A program made the position numbers and the translations under genes. From NCBI GenBank assembly GCA_017453085.1, contig JAFTKV010000069.1:1-26764 (forward strand): a stretch of 26,764 bases of DNA, in the 5' to 3' direction. Position 1 is the stretch's first letter. Each line of letters opens with the position of its first letter. A model generated the notes under the pieces. It was not told where the DNA came from and searched no databases. It saw only the letters and a list, made by a program, of their open reading frames with translations. The DNA is from Clostridia bacterium (GTDB lineage: Bacteria; Bacillota; Clostridia; Oscillospirales; CAG-272). Positions 1 through 7,797 of the stretch are shown here, one piece after another.

Positions 1-25
1 AAAAGTCCTGCGCTTAACCGCGCGA

Positions 26-78
26 AGACTTTGCAAGCTCCACTCGGGGCTTCGCCCCTCCTTCCGATTGCAAAGTCT
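26..78. other. Long inverted repeat / stem-loop in the left intergenic region
   Basis: AGACTTTGCAA at 26-36 is the exact reverse complement of TTGCAAAGTCT at 68-78, and a second stem GGGGC/GCCCC (46-50, 54-58) sits inside. This makes a two-tier stem-loop at the window edge. It could be the terminator or 3' UTR structure of a gene to the left. There is no uridine tract directly after it; T-rich stretches begin near 96. The rest of 79-235 is AT-rich and contains no gene that I can support. Confidence 0.45.
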
Positions 79-235
79 TAACTAAACTCGTTACTTTTTT
101 CTTCACTTTTTTAGTCTCACATCATTGACAAAACTACATTTTTTCGCAGAGAAGAAGAAAATTTTGCTTCGAGGGTGAAATGTTGCAACAAAAACCGGTA
201 TTTTCGGGATTTATAAATGAAGGCAACCGCCTATC

Positions 236-264
236 TTGACAGATTGAGCCGACCGTGCTATACT
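236..264 (+). promoter_or_regulatory. Sigma-A promoter of the first lipoprotein gene
   Basis: TTGACA at 236-241, a 17-base spacer and TATACT at 259-264 form a near-perfect housekeeping promoter. The start codon at 298 is 33 bases below the -10 box, giving a short leader with a GAAGGAGG ribosome binding site. The promoter also argues against an upstream start at 217, which lies before it. Confidence 0.85.
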
Positions 265-297
265 GTAAATGAACGAATCCGAAGGAGGATCTCTCAA

Positions 298-765
298 ATG
301 AAGAAAATCGTCTCCATCCTATTGCTCATAACGCTGACCTTGCTCGTTGCCTGCTCGGGAGGAGTATCCCGCAGTCAGGCGACCGACGCCACCGAATCCT
401 TTGTGTCGTATATTTTGGAAAAGGACAGCCACGGTGCGCTCTCTCTGATGCACCCCGATGCGGCTGCCGTCACTACCGCCGAGAAGTGCGAGGCCATCGT
501 CAACGCTTTTACGGCGGCAGGCGTGGATTTTTCCGCAGTGCCGGAGTATCACTATACAGGCTTTCGCGTGTCCATGTACGACAGCCGATACAGTGGATCG
601 GGCTACGAGCTGTCGGGCTATATCATTCTGGGCGAGATCCGTGTGGATGTGATGTCGGTAGTAGTCAGCAACGATAACGGCTTTGGTATCTACAGCATCA
701 ACTTTGATTTCCCCACCGACCTTCCCGCTACTGAAGGCGATGACGGCGTTGCCTCCCCCCTCTGA
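298..765 (+). CDS. Small secreted lipoprotein of unknown function
   Basis: This encodes a 155-residue lipoprotein. It starts with MKK, a hydrophobic stretch, and a lipobox LLVAC with the modified cysteine at residue 19, so it should be lipidated and held on the outer face of the membrane. The start at 298 is chosen because GAAGGAGG lies 9 to 16 bases upstream and the signal peptide begins there; an in-frame ATG at 217 lies upstream of the -35 box. The mature part begins with a helical stretch (about residues 28-75) and then a beta-rich part with repeated Tyr and Gly. This general shape resembles NTF2-like or DUF4878-type lipoproteins, but no motif settles this. It is monocistronic, between its own promoter and a strong terminator. 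Function unknown. Confidence 0.8.
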   Translation: MKKIVSILLLITLTLLVACSGGVSRSQATDATESFVSYILEKDSHGALSLMHPDAAAVTTAEKCEAIVNAFTAAGVDFSAVPEYHYTGFRVSMYDSRYSGSGYELSGYIILGEIRVDVMSVVVSNDNGFGIYSINFDFPTDLPATEGDDGVASPL

Positions 766-850
766 TCTACCGAACGAATAGATTTTCGGCTCCGCCGAAA
801 ATCTTCGACATATATTCTTTATTCGATATTCATACTTCTTTAATCTTTAG

Positions 851-894
851 CCATTCAAAAAAATCCTCCCAAATGGGAGGATTTTTTTGAATGG
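851..894. terminator. Bidirectional rho-independent terminator
   Basis: A perfect 20-base-pair stem (851-870 with 875-894) has a 4-base AAAT loop and an A7/T7 run inside the stem arms, so it can terminate transcripts from both the lipoprotein on the left (+) and the CBM9-like gene on the right (-). A weaker hairpin (AGATTTTCGGC/GCCGAAAATCT, 780-804) precedes it, just after the lipoprotein stop codon. Confidence 0.9.
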
Positions 895-902
895 TTGTGG
901 GA

Positions 903-1721
903 TTAGTTAGGAGCAGTCTCGCCCTGTGCCAGCAGCTTTACAACTGCCCAGTTGTCGGTTCTGGCGTTTTCATCGGAGCCGTTGTACCAGCCCAGTGCGC
1001 CGGAGCGGGTACCGCTGGAGGAGGAGTCGTTGTACTGGAAGTCCATCAGCAGGAAGTTGCCTGCAGCGGGAGGAGTGTGGTAGGGAACGTAGGAGAACTC
1101 GATGATCATACCGGTCTCGGTGCGGGTGTAAGCGGTCTGTGCGTCCAGATTAACGGTCTTGTCACCGTGACGGGGGATCATTTCCAGCTCGTCGGCGATC
1201 AGAGCGAACTGATAAGTGCCGCCTGCGAATGCCTCGAAGGAGGTCCAGTAAGCCAGAGGATCCTCGGAAATGTACAGATAAGCGCTGTCGTTATTGTAGT
1301 CGCCCAGAGTGCCGCCGGTGTAGATGTCGGAGTCGGTGATCTCGAACAGGAAGTAGAGGCGGTTTTCGTCCCACATAGCGCTTGCCTCAACGTAGGTGTC
1401 TGCGTTGGGGGTATCCTTCTTGGTCAGATCGAGGGATACGGTAGCAGCGTTTGCCCAAGCTTCGTCCTTGGTACCGTCAACGGTAGCGGTGCCGTAGGGG
1501 ATGAACAGCTCGGTGATGTCGGTCCAGTCGTCTTCAGTTTCGTCCTCGGTGCCGGGGAGAGGAATGATCGGAGGGGGTGCCTGAGTGGTAGTCTTAGGTG
1601 CGGTAGTCGTGGTGTCGGGAGCAGGCTCGGTGGTGGTGTCTGCGGTATCGGAGCTGCCGCAAGCGGTAGCAGCAAACAGCAGAGAAGCCATCAGAACCAG
1701 TGCAAGCAATTTCTGTTTCAT
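903..1721 (-). CDS. Cell-surface lipoprotein with CBM9/DOMON-like sugar-binding domain
   Basis: This is a 272-residue protein. The signal peptide ends in a lipobox (ATAC, cysteine 21), followed by a Thr/Pro/Asp-rich tether at about residues 23-65. A beta-rich domain then fills the rest of the protein. It shows the pattern of carbohydrate-binding family 9 and related DOMON-like domains: TVDGTKDEAWANAATVSLDL near the start, then a WDENRLYFLFEITDSDIYTG stretch, then NNDSAYLYIS. These match the usual 'VDG..DEAW', 'A.WD...LYF.F.V.D.D' and 'NDS..iyid' positions. It is likely a non-catalytic glycan-binding lipoprotein. No enzyme domain is attached, whereas CBM9 is often fused to xylanases. It is transcribed alone from a promoter at 1773-1801 and ends at the bidirectional terminator. 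Binding to a specific sugar is not inferable. Confidence 0.78.
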   Translation of the reverse strand: MKQKLLALVLMASLLFAATACGSSDTADTTTEPAPDTTTTAPKTTTQAPPPIIPLPGTEDETEDDWTDITELFIPYGTATVDGTKDEAWANAATVSLDLTKKDTPNADTYVEASAMWDENRLYFLFEITDSDIYTGGTLGDYNNDSAYLYISEDPLAYWTSFEAFAGGTYQFALIADELEMIPRHGDKTVNLDAQTAYTRTETGMIIEFSYVPYHTPPAAGNFLLMDFQYNDSSSSGTRSGALGWYNGSDENARTDNWAVVKLLAQGETAPN

Positions 1722-1772
1722 GTTCTGTACCTCGTTTCAAATTTTTGGTGATGAATACACCTTACTGATTTT

Positions 1773-1801
1773 ATTATAGCATAGAAGCATTTTTCTGTCT
1801 A
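1773..1801 (-). promoter_or_regulatory. Promoter of the CBM9-like lipoprotein gene
   Basis: Read on the minus strand, TAGACA (1796-1801), a 17-base spacer and TATAAT (1773-1778) form a good sigma-A promoter. The -10 box is 51 bases upstream of the start codon. The element lies in the 125-base gap that follows the isomerase gene, so the two genes are separately transcribed. Confidence 0.75.
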
Positions 1802-1846
1802 TCAAAATTGGACAGCATTGGAGAAAAAAATAGTAAGAATGCAAGG

Positions 1847-2698
1847 TCAGCCGTTACGGGCGCGGATCAGCAGTGTGGCAACTCTGCAGGCGCGGATATA
1901 GCAGGCGGTGAGATAGTCGATGGGCTCCATCGCAGCGTAGGGAGCGTTCTCTCTACGGTCGGGCTTGGAGCGCAGGGACAGCTCAAAGGTCAGCACCTCG
2001 GGAATACGGGCGTGGGAAAGCCGCTCCATCTTCTCCTGCCAATCGCCGATGCCGTCGAAGGGAAGCAGGTGCAGATCGTCAATCCAGGTGATCTCGCCGG
2101 CAAGATCACGGATGCCCAGATTGTCGTTGACGTGGGTCGCCAGCAGCTGACCGCCCCAGCGAGCCAGCAGATCCTCGGAGTAGTTGTAGCACATTTCGTG
2201 CCCCGTGTCCCAGCAGAAGCCCACCGTTTCGTTATTTTGGAAGTGTGACAGCAGCGCGTCCAGATATTCAATTCCCTCGGTGTTTTCCAGTGCGATCTTC
2301 ACGCCGCACTCTTCTGCGTGGCGGACGACTCTCTCAAAGCGAACCAGTCCGATCTCGGTGGGGGAGTGATCCTTGAATCCGATGAAGGCGTGGGCAACCA
2401 TAATGGGTACACCCGCAGCACGACAGGCGTCCAGACAGTCGCACAGCTCGGTGACAGCAGCCTCTCCCTTCTCCTCATCCGCTCCCCAAATGTCGGCGGC
2501 TCTGCCGAAGGGGGCGTGAATGGATTGATAGATCATCCCGCACTCACGGGCAACCGATGCCCATTCCTCTACGGGATCGCCCTTCCTCCATCCGGTGAAG
2601 AAGGCCTCAAAGCCCACTTTCCTGAAGGCACGGATCTCGTCTGCCACGGTCATTCCGGGGAGCCCGAGAATGCCCAGTCCCAGTTTTTGTTTCCACAT
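1847..2698 (-). CDS. Sugar phosphate isomerase/epimerase family protein (TIM barrel)
   Basis: This 283-residue protein has the layout of the xylose isomerase-like TIM barrel family (AP endonuclease 2 fold; IolE/IolI and related epimerases). Metal and catalytic positions can be read at the ends of predicted strands: QSIHAPFG (residues 58-65), ALENTEG with Glu138, CWDTGH with Asp164 and His167, THVNDN with His189, a FDGIGDW stretch at 214-220, and TFEL with Glu239. It is soluble, with no signal peptide. The substrate cannot be told; these proteins usually isomerise or epimerise sugars, ketoses or inositol derivatives. A clear ribosome binding site (AAAGGAG) and a consensus promoter precede it, so it stands alone as a transcription unit. 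No convincing terminator follows, and there may be some read-through toward the CBM9-like gene. Confidence 0.85.
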   Translation of the reverse strand: MWKQKLGLGILGLPGMTVADEIRAFRKVGFEAFFTGWRKGDPVEEWASVARECGMIYQSIHAPFGRAADIWGADEEKGEAAVTELCDCLDACRAAGVPIMVAHAFIGFKDHSPTEIGLVRFERVVRHAEECGVKIALENTEGIEYLDALLSHFQNNETVGFCWDTGHEMCYNYSEDLLARWGGQLLATHVNDNLGIRDLAGEITWIDDLHLLPFDGIGDWQEKMERLSHARIPEVLTFELSLRSKPDRRENAPYAAMEPIDYLTACYIRACRVATLLIRARNG

Positions 2699-2740
2699 AT
2701 ACGATCACTCCTTTGTCCCAAAGCGGGGGCGTTTTTCTAC

Positions 2741-2769
2741 AGTATAGCAGGATTTTTTGAAAATGTCAA
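2741..2769 (-). promoter_or_regulatory. Consensus sigma-A promoter of the isomerase gene
   Basis: On the minus strand TTGACA (2764-2769), a 17-base spacer and TATACT (2741-2746) form a near-perfect promoter. The -35 box begins one base after the TTTTTC tract of the upstream gene's terminator, so termination and re-initiation are packed back to back. Confidence 0.88.
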
Positions 2770-2770
2770 G

Positions 2771-2801
2771 AAAAACTCCCGTATTCAAGCGAATACGGGA
2801 G
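2771..2801 (-). terminator. Terminator of the sigma/anti-sigma operon
   Basis: On the minus strand CTCCCGTATTC pairs with GAATACGGGAG (2776-2786 and 2791-2801) around a 4-base loop and is followed by TTTTT. It lies 7 bases after the stop codon of the 725-residue membrane protein, as expected for an intrinsic terminator. Confidence 0.88.
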
Positions 2802-2808
2802 GGGAGGA

Positions 2809-4986
2809 TTAGTCTAGTTCCCAGCTGGGAACGCGTTGTACTGCTTCGATCAAGTAGCCTTCGTCGGTGGGGATCAGCAGAATCATATTGATGTCGTTAT
2901 CGATCGTGCCGCTATACACCAACAGCTTTCCGTCTGCACAGCGATATCCGCTGATGTTTTGGGGGAAGAAGCCCCATGCGTCGGTATGTGGGAAGCCGTA
3001 GGCGTCATATTCGGGATAGTAGGTAGCACTGTCTGCTACCAACCGATCCCACATGGCCTCTGTTACCTCGATTCCCATGTACTTGTGGATGATCTCCCGA
3101 ATGCGGGTGACGCTCATCATGCTACCGTCGTTTTGGAGGGGATTGTCAGGGTATTCCGTTTTGGTGTCTACCGCATAGAGCATATCATACATGCTGATAT
3201 CCTCCGGACGATAGTAGCTGACATAGCCGCCTGCCACTACAAGCCGTGCATCGGTTTGGGCAAGGAATTTCATCACATCTGCCAACTCGTCGGGGGTCAG
3301 ATTCTCGGTCAGCTGCAAGGATTTTCCTATTTTGGCGTACTCGCTCAGGAAGCGATCCAGGCATTGCTCATAAGGGGATTTTTCCGGTGGAGACGTTTCC
3401 TCGGCTTCCTTCCAGACAACCTTGACGTACCTGCCATCGGCAGTGATCCAGACGTCGGCGCAGGCACCGATGAGCTTCCCTTCGGGAACGGTGGCAGTTA
3501 CGGTGATGTCAAAGGCGTTCAATCGGTTCAGCTCGTGATACAGAACGTAGAAGTTGCTATCCGTGACAGACGCATATAGGGTTGTGCCCTCGGGAAGCAC
3601 TTTTCGTACTGCCAAGGCAACTGAGGTATTGCGAGAGGCCAGAGGACTGTTGCGCGTGCAGATCTGATTCAGGAAGGGATCAAAATAATAATCTGTAATG
3701 GTTACAAGTCCGGATGCGCTGAGTGAGTTGGCACGCAGATCGTGATAGAGGATGCGGGTTTCGGTCAGAACGCTGTTTTGATAATACTCTACCGTCTCAA
3801 TAGCAGAAAAGCAGATCGCATCATACTCGGTGTACAGGGAATCGAAGCTTAGCTTGCTCCTGACTTCGGTATATCCTGCGTCGCGGATCGCCTCTATACG
3901 TGCGGTCAGATTGTTCTTCAGCGAATTGGAAGCACGGAACTCGTCCAGCACCTGCAACGCCTCCTCTGTATTCAGCGTGGAGCGTGCGCTTTCATAGGCG
4001 GACAAAAATTCACGAATCGTCTTCCGTACCCGTTCTCGGTCGCTCTCGGAAACGTAGGTGCGATCCAGACGAACGTCGGCGTGACTGCTGACGGGATACA
4101 GATAGGGCATTCCGTTTTCGGCGATCAGATCATTGGGGGCGGAAGGAGTCGGTGTGCCGTTATCTACTGCAAAGGGGACATACACCACTCCGTCGAAGGG
4201 GGCCTGATCCTCGTGACGCACGGTAAACTCCATAACGAAACGGTATTGCCCGTCGGGGAAATACGCGCGTGGAAAGTCATCCAGCGAAAATTGCAACGTA
4301 ATTTGTCGGGTGTATTCCAGCAGGGATACTGAAGTCGCAGAGGGCTCCGCTTCCCACGGAACCCGATACCAGACTCCATCCAGCAGGACGTCCAGCATCG
4401 GAGCGGCGGGATTAACCACGTATAAATGCTCGGTAAGCAGATCGAAATGCGAAAAATCGTGCTGATCCGAAGCAAATGAGAAGGATAGCTCGGTCTGCGT
4501 AGCAGGATAGAACACGGGGCTGTTGGTGTCACCGCGGATGCAGGCGATCTCCTGCCGCAGAGGTGATGCGTCCAGCGTATCTGTGACCCAATTGCCTTTC
4601 GCAATATAGTCATCGGAGGGCAGAACGGTGGGAAGCGGCGGCTCTTCCGGAGAGAGTGTGGTAGTGGGCGGAATAGTTGTTACCGGAGCGGTCGTTACCG
4701 GCGCGGTGGTCACGATGGGAGTAGTGTCATTGGTGCGATCTGTTCCCACGGGGGTGTCGCCCAGACGGGGAAACAGACCGGGAATCAGCCACAATGCGCC
4801 CAAAAACAGTAAAACACAAGCCGCATACAGGGCGATCATTTTCCCGATTCGTCTGGCGTGACGGGCGCGGAAGGAGGGTGCATTGTGAAGCCCTCCTGCC
4901 TCGGGGAAGGCATCTGCAAGCAGATCGGGGGAGAGTGCGCCCAGCAGCTTATATAACCGTTCGGTATTAGAATCGGCTTTCGTCAT
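2809..4986 (-). CDS. Single-pass membrane protein, probable anti-sigma/sensor partner of the adjacent ECF sigma factor
   Basis: This 725-residue protein has a cytoplasmic N-terminal tail of about 45 residues, one transmembrane segment (about 50-69, entered by RRIGKMIALYA), a Thr/Pro-rich tether (about 75-122) and a large extracellular part. The first outer domain (about 125-275) has the look of a bacterial Ig-like fold, with LLDGVWYRVPWE followed by a FPDGQYRFVMEF stretch. The rest is unrecognised; the last 200 residues contain a YMGIEVTE helix and several beta strands and resemble other Clostridia surface domains that have no known function. No zinc anti-sigma HxxxCxxC motif is present. Its start overlaps the sigma gene by 4 bases (ATGA), the usual coupling of sigma and anti-sigma. 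The anti-sigma role is inferred from this context and topology, and from the matching layout at 15-18.5 kb. Confidence 0.72.
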   Translation of the reverse strand: MTKADSNTERLYKLLGALSPDLLADAFPEAGGLHNAPSFRARHARRIGKMIALYAACVLLFLGALWLIPGLFPRLGDTPVGTDRTNDTTPIVTTAPVTTAPVTTIPPTTTLSPEEPPLPTVLPSDDYIAKGNWVTDTLDASPLRQEIACIRGDTNSPVFYPATQTELSFSFASDQHDFSHFDLLTEHLYVVNPAAPMLDVLLDGVWYRVPWEAEPSATSVSLLEYTRQITLQFSLDDFPRAYFPDGQYRFVMEFTVRHEDQAPFDGVVYVPFAVDNGTPTPSAPNDLIAENGMPYLYPVSSHADVRLDRTYVSESDRERVRKTIREFLSAYESARSTLNTEEALQVLDEFRASNSLKNNLTARIEAIRDAGYTEVRSKLSFDSLYTEYDAICFSAIETVEYYQNSVLTETRILYHDLRANSLSASGLVTITDYYFDPFLNQICTRNSPLASRNTSVALAVRKVLPEGTTLYASVTDSNFYVLYHELNRLNAFDITVTATVPEGKLIGACADVWITADGRYVKVVWKEAEETSPPEKSPYEQCLDRFLSEYAKIGKSLQLTENLTPDELADVMKFLAQTDARLVVAGGYVSYYRPEDISMYDMLYAVDTKTEYPDNPLQNDGSMMSVTRIREIIHKYMGIEVTEAMWDRLVADSATYYPEYDAYGFPHTDAWGFFPQNISGYRCADGKLLVYSGTIDNDINMILLIPTDEGYLIEAVQRVPSWELD

Positions 4987-5525
4987 ACGTTGATCCCCTC
5001 TTCTTTCAGTTTCTCCCGCAGACGTGCGCGCATGCGGGACAGGCGCATCTTGGCGGCGTGGGTGGACAGCCCTACCGCATCAGCGGCGTCGGCGATGGAT
5101 TCGCCCCGCCAGTAACGGCGCAGAAACAGCGCACGGTTTTCTGCGTCCTCATTTCGCAGAAAATCCTCGATAATGGCAAGCACCTGTCCTTCCTGCCAGC
5201 TGTCATCGGTTCCGATGACCTCCTCCAGCTCTTCCAGCACCAGAGTTAATCCCGACCGCTTGGCGGCAGAGCGCTTGCGCAGGCGATCCAGTGCCAGATT
5301 GCGGATCACCTTCACGAAATACGCCCACAGGGAGACGGGACGCTCGGGCGGAATGGAATTCCATAGGCGCAGCAGAGCATCGTTGACGCATTCCTCTGCA
5401 TCTGCGGAGCTTTGGAGCAGATTGTTAGCGATCGCCTCTCCTGCCGTCCCGTACCGCTCCTGCACCTGTGCAATAGCGGTCTCCGAGCGTGCCCAAAAAC
5501 TATCTATGATTTGATGATCGGTCAT
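4983..5525 (-). CDS. ECF-type RNA polymerase sigma factor (module 1)
   Basis: This 180-residue sigma-70 family protein contains only regions 2 and 4. Region 2 covers about residues 15-85, with ALLRLWNSI and the region 2.3/2.4 helix VSLWAYFVKVIRNLALDRLR. Region 4 covers about 125-176, with a FLRRYWRGESIADAADAVGL helix-turn-helix followed by STHAAKMRLSRMRARLREKL. It should direct RNA polymerase to a small regulon once released from the membrane protein encoded immediately downstream. The ribosome binding site is AAAGGAGG, 6 bases before the ATG. A consensus housekeeping promoter lies at 5633-5661, so basal expression does not seem to need autoregulation. The ECF subgroup and the regulon are unknown. 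Confidence 0.9.
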   Translation of the reverse strand: MTDHQIIDSFWARSETAIAQVQERYGTAGEAIANNLLQSSADAEECVNDALLRLWNSIPPERPVSLWAYFVKVIRNLALDRLRKRSAAKRSGLTLVLEELEEVIGTDDSWQEGQVLAIIEDFLRNEDAENRALFLRRYWRGESIADAADAVGLSTHAAKMRLSRMRARLREKLKEEGINV

Positions 5526-5632
5526 GGCAAGCCTCCTTTCTTGTTATCCGGATTTTGCCTTTTCACCCTAAAGACGCATTTTTTTGGAAAAGGTAACGCG
5601 GCATTTCCAATAATGAAAAATAATTCATTCCC

Positions 5633-5661
5633 ATTATAGCAGAACAGGGGAGTATCGTCAA
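5633..5661 (-). promoter_or_regulatory. Sigma-A promoter of ECF sigma module 1
   Basis: On the minus strand TTGACG (5656-5661), a 17-base spacer and TATAAT (5633-5638). The leader to the start codon at 5525 is about 100 bases, AT-rich, with no clear conserved RNA structure. Confidence 0.8.
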
Positions 5662-5722
5662 TACAAGTGGAAATTTTGTAGAAAATATACAAAAAATGTG
5701 TATAATTTTGTGGGATAAAGAA

Positions 5723-5751
5723 TTGACTTTTTTTCTTCAAATGAGTATAAT
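5723..5751 (+). promoter_or_regulatory. Sigma-A promoter of the ABC importer operon
   Basis: TTGACT (5723-5728), a 17-base spacer and TATAAT (5746-5751) precede the substrate-binding lipoprotein gene. The leader of about 50 bases is too short for a T-box or other large riboswitch. It holds one small hairpin (TCGGGG/CCCCGA, 5772-5790) four bases before the AGGAG ribosome binding site, which could modulate translation. Confidence 0.85.
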
Positions 5752-5805
5752 AGAAATATCTTTTTTATTTATCGGGGTAAAGTGCCCCGAAACAGGAGAT
5801 TCATC

Positions 5806-6777
5806 ATGAAAAAAATTTTTTCTCTTTTGCTTGCCGGCACGATGATGCTTGGCATGGCTGCCTGCTCTGAAGACAGCTCCTCCGGCGATGATACCTACAC
5901 CGTCGGTATTTGTCAGATCCAGCCCCACGTTGCGCTGGACGCCGCTACCCAGGGCTTCCAGGATGCTCTGAAGAAGGAACTGGGCGATAAGGTTACCTTC
6001 AAGGTACAGGATGCCGGCGGCGATCAGTCTGCCTGCACCACTATCATCAACAGCTTCGTTTCCGAAAACGTGGATCTGATCCTGGCTAACGCTACCCCTG
6101 TTCTGCAGACTGCGTATAACGCTACTCAGACCATCCCGATCCTGGGCACCTCTGTTACCGAATACGGCGTTGCACTGGACATCAAGGATTTCAGCGGCAC
6201 CGTAGGCGGCAACGTTTCCGGCACCTCCGACCTGGCTCCTCTGGATCAGCAGGCTGAGCTCTTTACCGAGCTGCTTCCCGACAAGAACACCATCGGTCTG
6301 ATCTACTGCTCCGCAGAGGCAAACTCCAAGTATCAGGTGGAGAAGGTCAAGGGATATCTGGAAGCCAAGGGAAAGACCTGCAAGGTCTACACCTTCACCG
6401 ACTCTAACGATATGTCCGGCGTTTGCACCACCGCAGTTTCCGAGTGCGAGGCTATCTACGTTCCCACCGATAACACCGTTGCAACCTATATGAGCATTCT
6501 GGATCAGGTTGCCCGTCCCGCTAAGGTTCCGGTGATCACCGGCGAAGAGGGTATGTGTGCAGGCGGCGGTATTGCAACGCTGTCCATCAGCTACTACGAT
6601 CTGGGCTATGCAACCGGTTTGATGGCTGCAAAGATCCTGAAGGGCGAGGCTAAGATCTCCGAAATGCCCATCGAATACGCTCCCGAGTTCACCAAGAAGT
6701 ACAACAAGGCGATCTGCGACGAGCTGGGCATCACCGTTCCCGAAGGCTACACTGCCATCGAGAATTCTGCCGAATGA
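5806..6777 (+). CDS. ABC transporter substrate-binding lipoprotein (TrpX-like, PF04392 type)
   Basis: This 323-residue protein has a signal peptide ending in a lipobox (MAAC, cysteine 20), so it is tethered outside the membrane. The mature protein has the two-lobed periplasmic-binding fold of the ABC_sub_bind family. Visible signs are YTVGICQIQPHVALDAATQG at the start of lobe 1, an NVDLILANATPVLQTAY strand-helix pair, and a hinge region followed by TIGLIYCSAEANS in lobe 2. This family is paired with branched-chain-type permeases and includes the TrpX proteins linked to tryptophan uptake in streptococci, but the ligand here is not proven. The start at 5806 is preferred over an in-frame ATG at 5782 because AGGAG lies 8 bases upstream and the signal peptide begins there. 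It is first in an operon of binding protein, permease and ATPase. Confidence 0.88.
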   Translation: MKKIFSLLLAGTMMLGMAACSEDSSSGDDTYTVGICQIQPHVALDAATQGFQDALKKELGDKVTFKVQDAGGDQSACTTIINSFVSENVDLILANATPVLQTAYNATQTIPILGTSVTEYGVALDIKDFSGTVGGNVSGTSDLAPLDQQAELFTELLPDKNTIGLIYCSAEANSKYQVEKVKGYLEAKGKTCKVYTFTDSNDMSGVCTTAVSECEAIYVPTDNTVATYMSILDQVARPAKVPVITGEEGMCAGGGIATLSISYYDLGYATGLMAAKILKGEAKISEMPIEYAPEFTKKYNKAICDELGITVPEGYTAIENSAE

Positions 6778-6785
6778 TCTACAAA

Positions 6786-6820
6786 CGGGGTTTGAAGAAT
6801 CTCTTTCAAACCCCGATTTT
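6786..6820 (+). terminator. Intra-operon attenuating terminator after the binding-protein gene
   Basis: CGGGGTTTGAA (6786-6796) pairs with TTCAAACCCCG (6805-6815) around an 8-base loop and is followed by ATTTTGTTG. The T-run is weak, so termination is likely partial. This would leave more binding protein than permease, as is common in ABC importer operons. No new promoter is visible before the permease gene at 6856. Confidence 0.75.
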
Positions 6821-6855
6821 GTTGTCAAAGCAAATAACTTCCGAAAGGACATCGT

Positions 6856-7797
6856 ATGGATTTTACATCGTTACTCAATCAATTGCCGGGAGCCGTTGCC
6901 CAAGGTCTGATCTGGGGCATTATGGCGATCGGCGTGTATATCACCTACCGCGTGCTGGATATTGCCGATCTGACGGTAGACGGCACTATGGCAACCGGCG
7001 GTGCAGTATGCGTTATGCTGCTCATTAACGGCTACAGTATGCCGATCGCTATCCTGGGCGCAGTGATCGCCGGTATGCTGGCAGGCATGATCACCGGTCT
7101 TTTGCACACTCTGCTGGGAATCCCTGCTATTCTGGCGGGCATTCTGACTCAGCTTTCCCTCTATTCGGTGAATCTGAAGATCCTGGGCTCGGGCAACCAG
7201 ACCATCAACACCCGTAAATACGACGTGCTGGTCTCCATGGGCGAGCTGCGGGGCGTCCCCTTCTATCAGAATCCCATTTTCGTGACGGCAATCTTCGTCA
7301 TCGCACTGATCTGCGTGCTGTACTGGTTCTTCGGTACCGCCATGGGCTCAGCTCTCCGCGCGACGGGTAATAATCCCAACATGAGCCGCGCACAGGGCAT
7401 CAATACCAACCGAATGAAGGTGTTTGGCTTGATGATCTCCAACGGTATCGTGGCACTGGCGGGCGCACTCCTTGCCCAGTACGACGGTCAGGCAGACGTG
7501 CAGAAGGGCAGAGGTGCCATCGTTATCGGCCTTGCTGCCGTAATCATCGGCGAGGTGCTCCTCTCCAAGCTGCTGAAGAACTTCGCACTCCGTCTCTCTG
7601 CGGTAGTGGTGGGCGGTATCGTCTACTACATCGTCTATCAGACGGTCATCTGGTTGGGTCTGGATGCCGACCTTTTGAAGCTGCTGTCCGCAGCCGTGGT
7701 GGCGATCTTCCTGGGTCTGCCCTATCTGAAGCGGCAGCTCCTGCGCCCGTCTATCAAATCTATTGCACAGCATGAGGAGGGTGAAACCAATGCTTGA
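6856..7797 (+). CDS. ABC transporter permease (branched-chain type, TrpY-like)
   Basis: This 313-residue integral membrane protein has about eight or nine hydrophobic segments and the features of the BPD_transp_2 permease family: an AQGLIWGIMAIGVYITYRVL opening, ADLTVDGTMATGGAV, and a cytoplasmic coupling loop with ALRATGNNPNMSRAQGIN. That loop should contact the ATPase encoded next. The protein probably forms a homodimer, since only one permease gene is present. The ribosome binding site is GAAAGGA before the ATG. The gene overlaps the ATPase gene by 8 bases, indicating translational coupling. Confidence 0.88.
   Translation: MDFTSLLNQLPGAVAQGLIWGIMAIGVYITYRVLDIADLTVDGTMATGGAVCVMLLINGYSMPIAILGAVIAGMLAGMITGLLHTLLGIPAILAGILTQLSLYSVNLKILGSGNQTINTRKYDVLVSMGELRGVPFYQNPIFVTAIFVIALICVLYWFFGTAMGSALRATGNNPNMSRAQGINTNRMKVFGLMISNGIVALAGALLAQYDGQADVQKGRGAIVIGLAAVIIGEVLLSKLLKNFALRLSAVVVGGIVYYIVYQTVIWLGLDADLLKLLSAAVVAIFLGLPYLKRQLLRPSIKSIAQHEEGETNA

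Noticed and set aside
1..80. Window start as a further copy of the hairpin module
   Set aside because: The AAAAGTCCTGCGC start is like the module spacer, but no hairpin with the GA tip is present and the other half would lie outside the window.
217..297. Extended N terminus for the first lipoprotein
   Set aside because: The ATG at 217 is upstream of the consensus promoter (236-264), and the signal peptide and ribosome binding site mark 298 as the start.
4628..4861. Thr/Pro tether DNA (also 19.5-20.0 kb) as a tandem repeat or CRISPR-like array
   Set aside because: The repetition follows ACC/CCG codons of protein tethers and has no fixed repeat unit or spacers.
5737..6852. Long open frame on the minus strand opposite the substrate-binding protein
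   Set aside because: It is a shadow of the real gene: the plus strand has promoter, ribosome binding site, lipobox and family motifs; the minus reading has no ribosome binding site and low-complexity composition.
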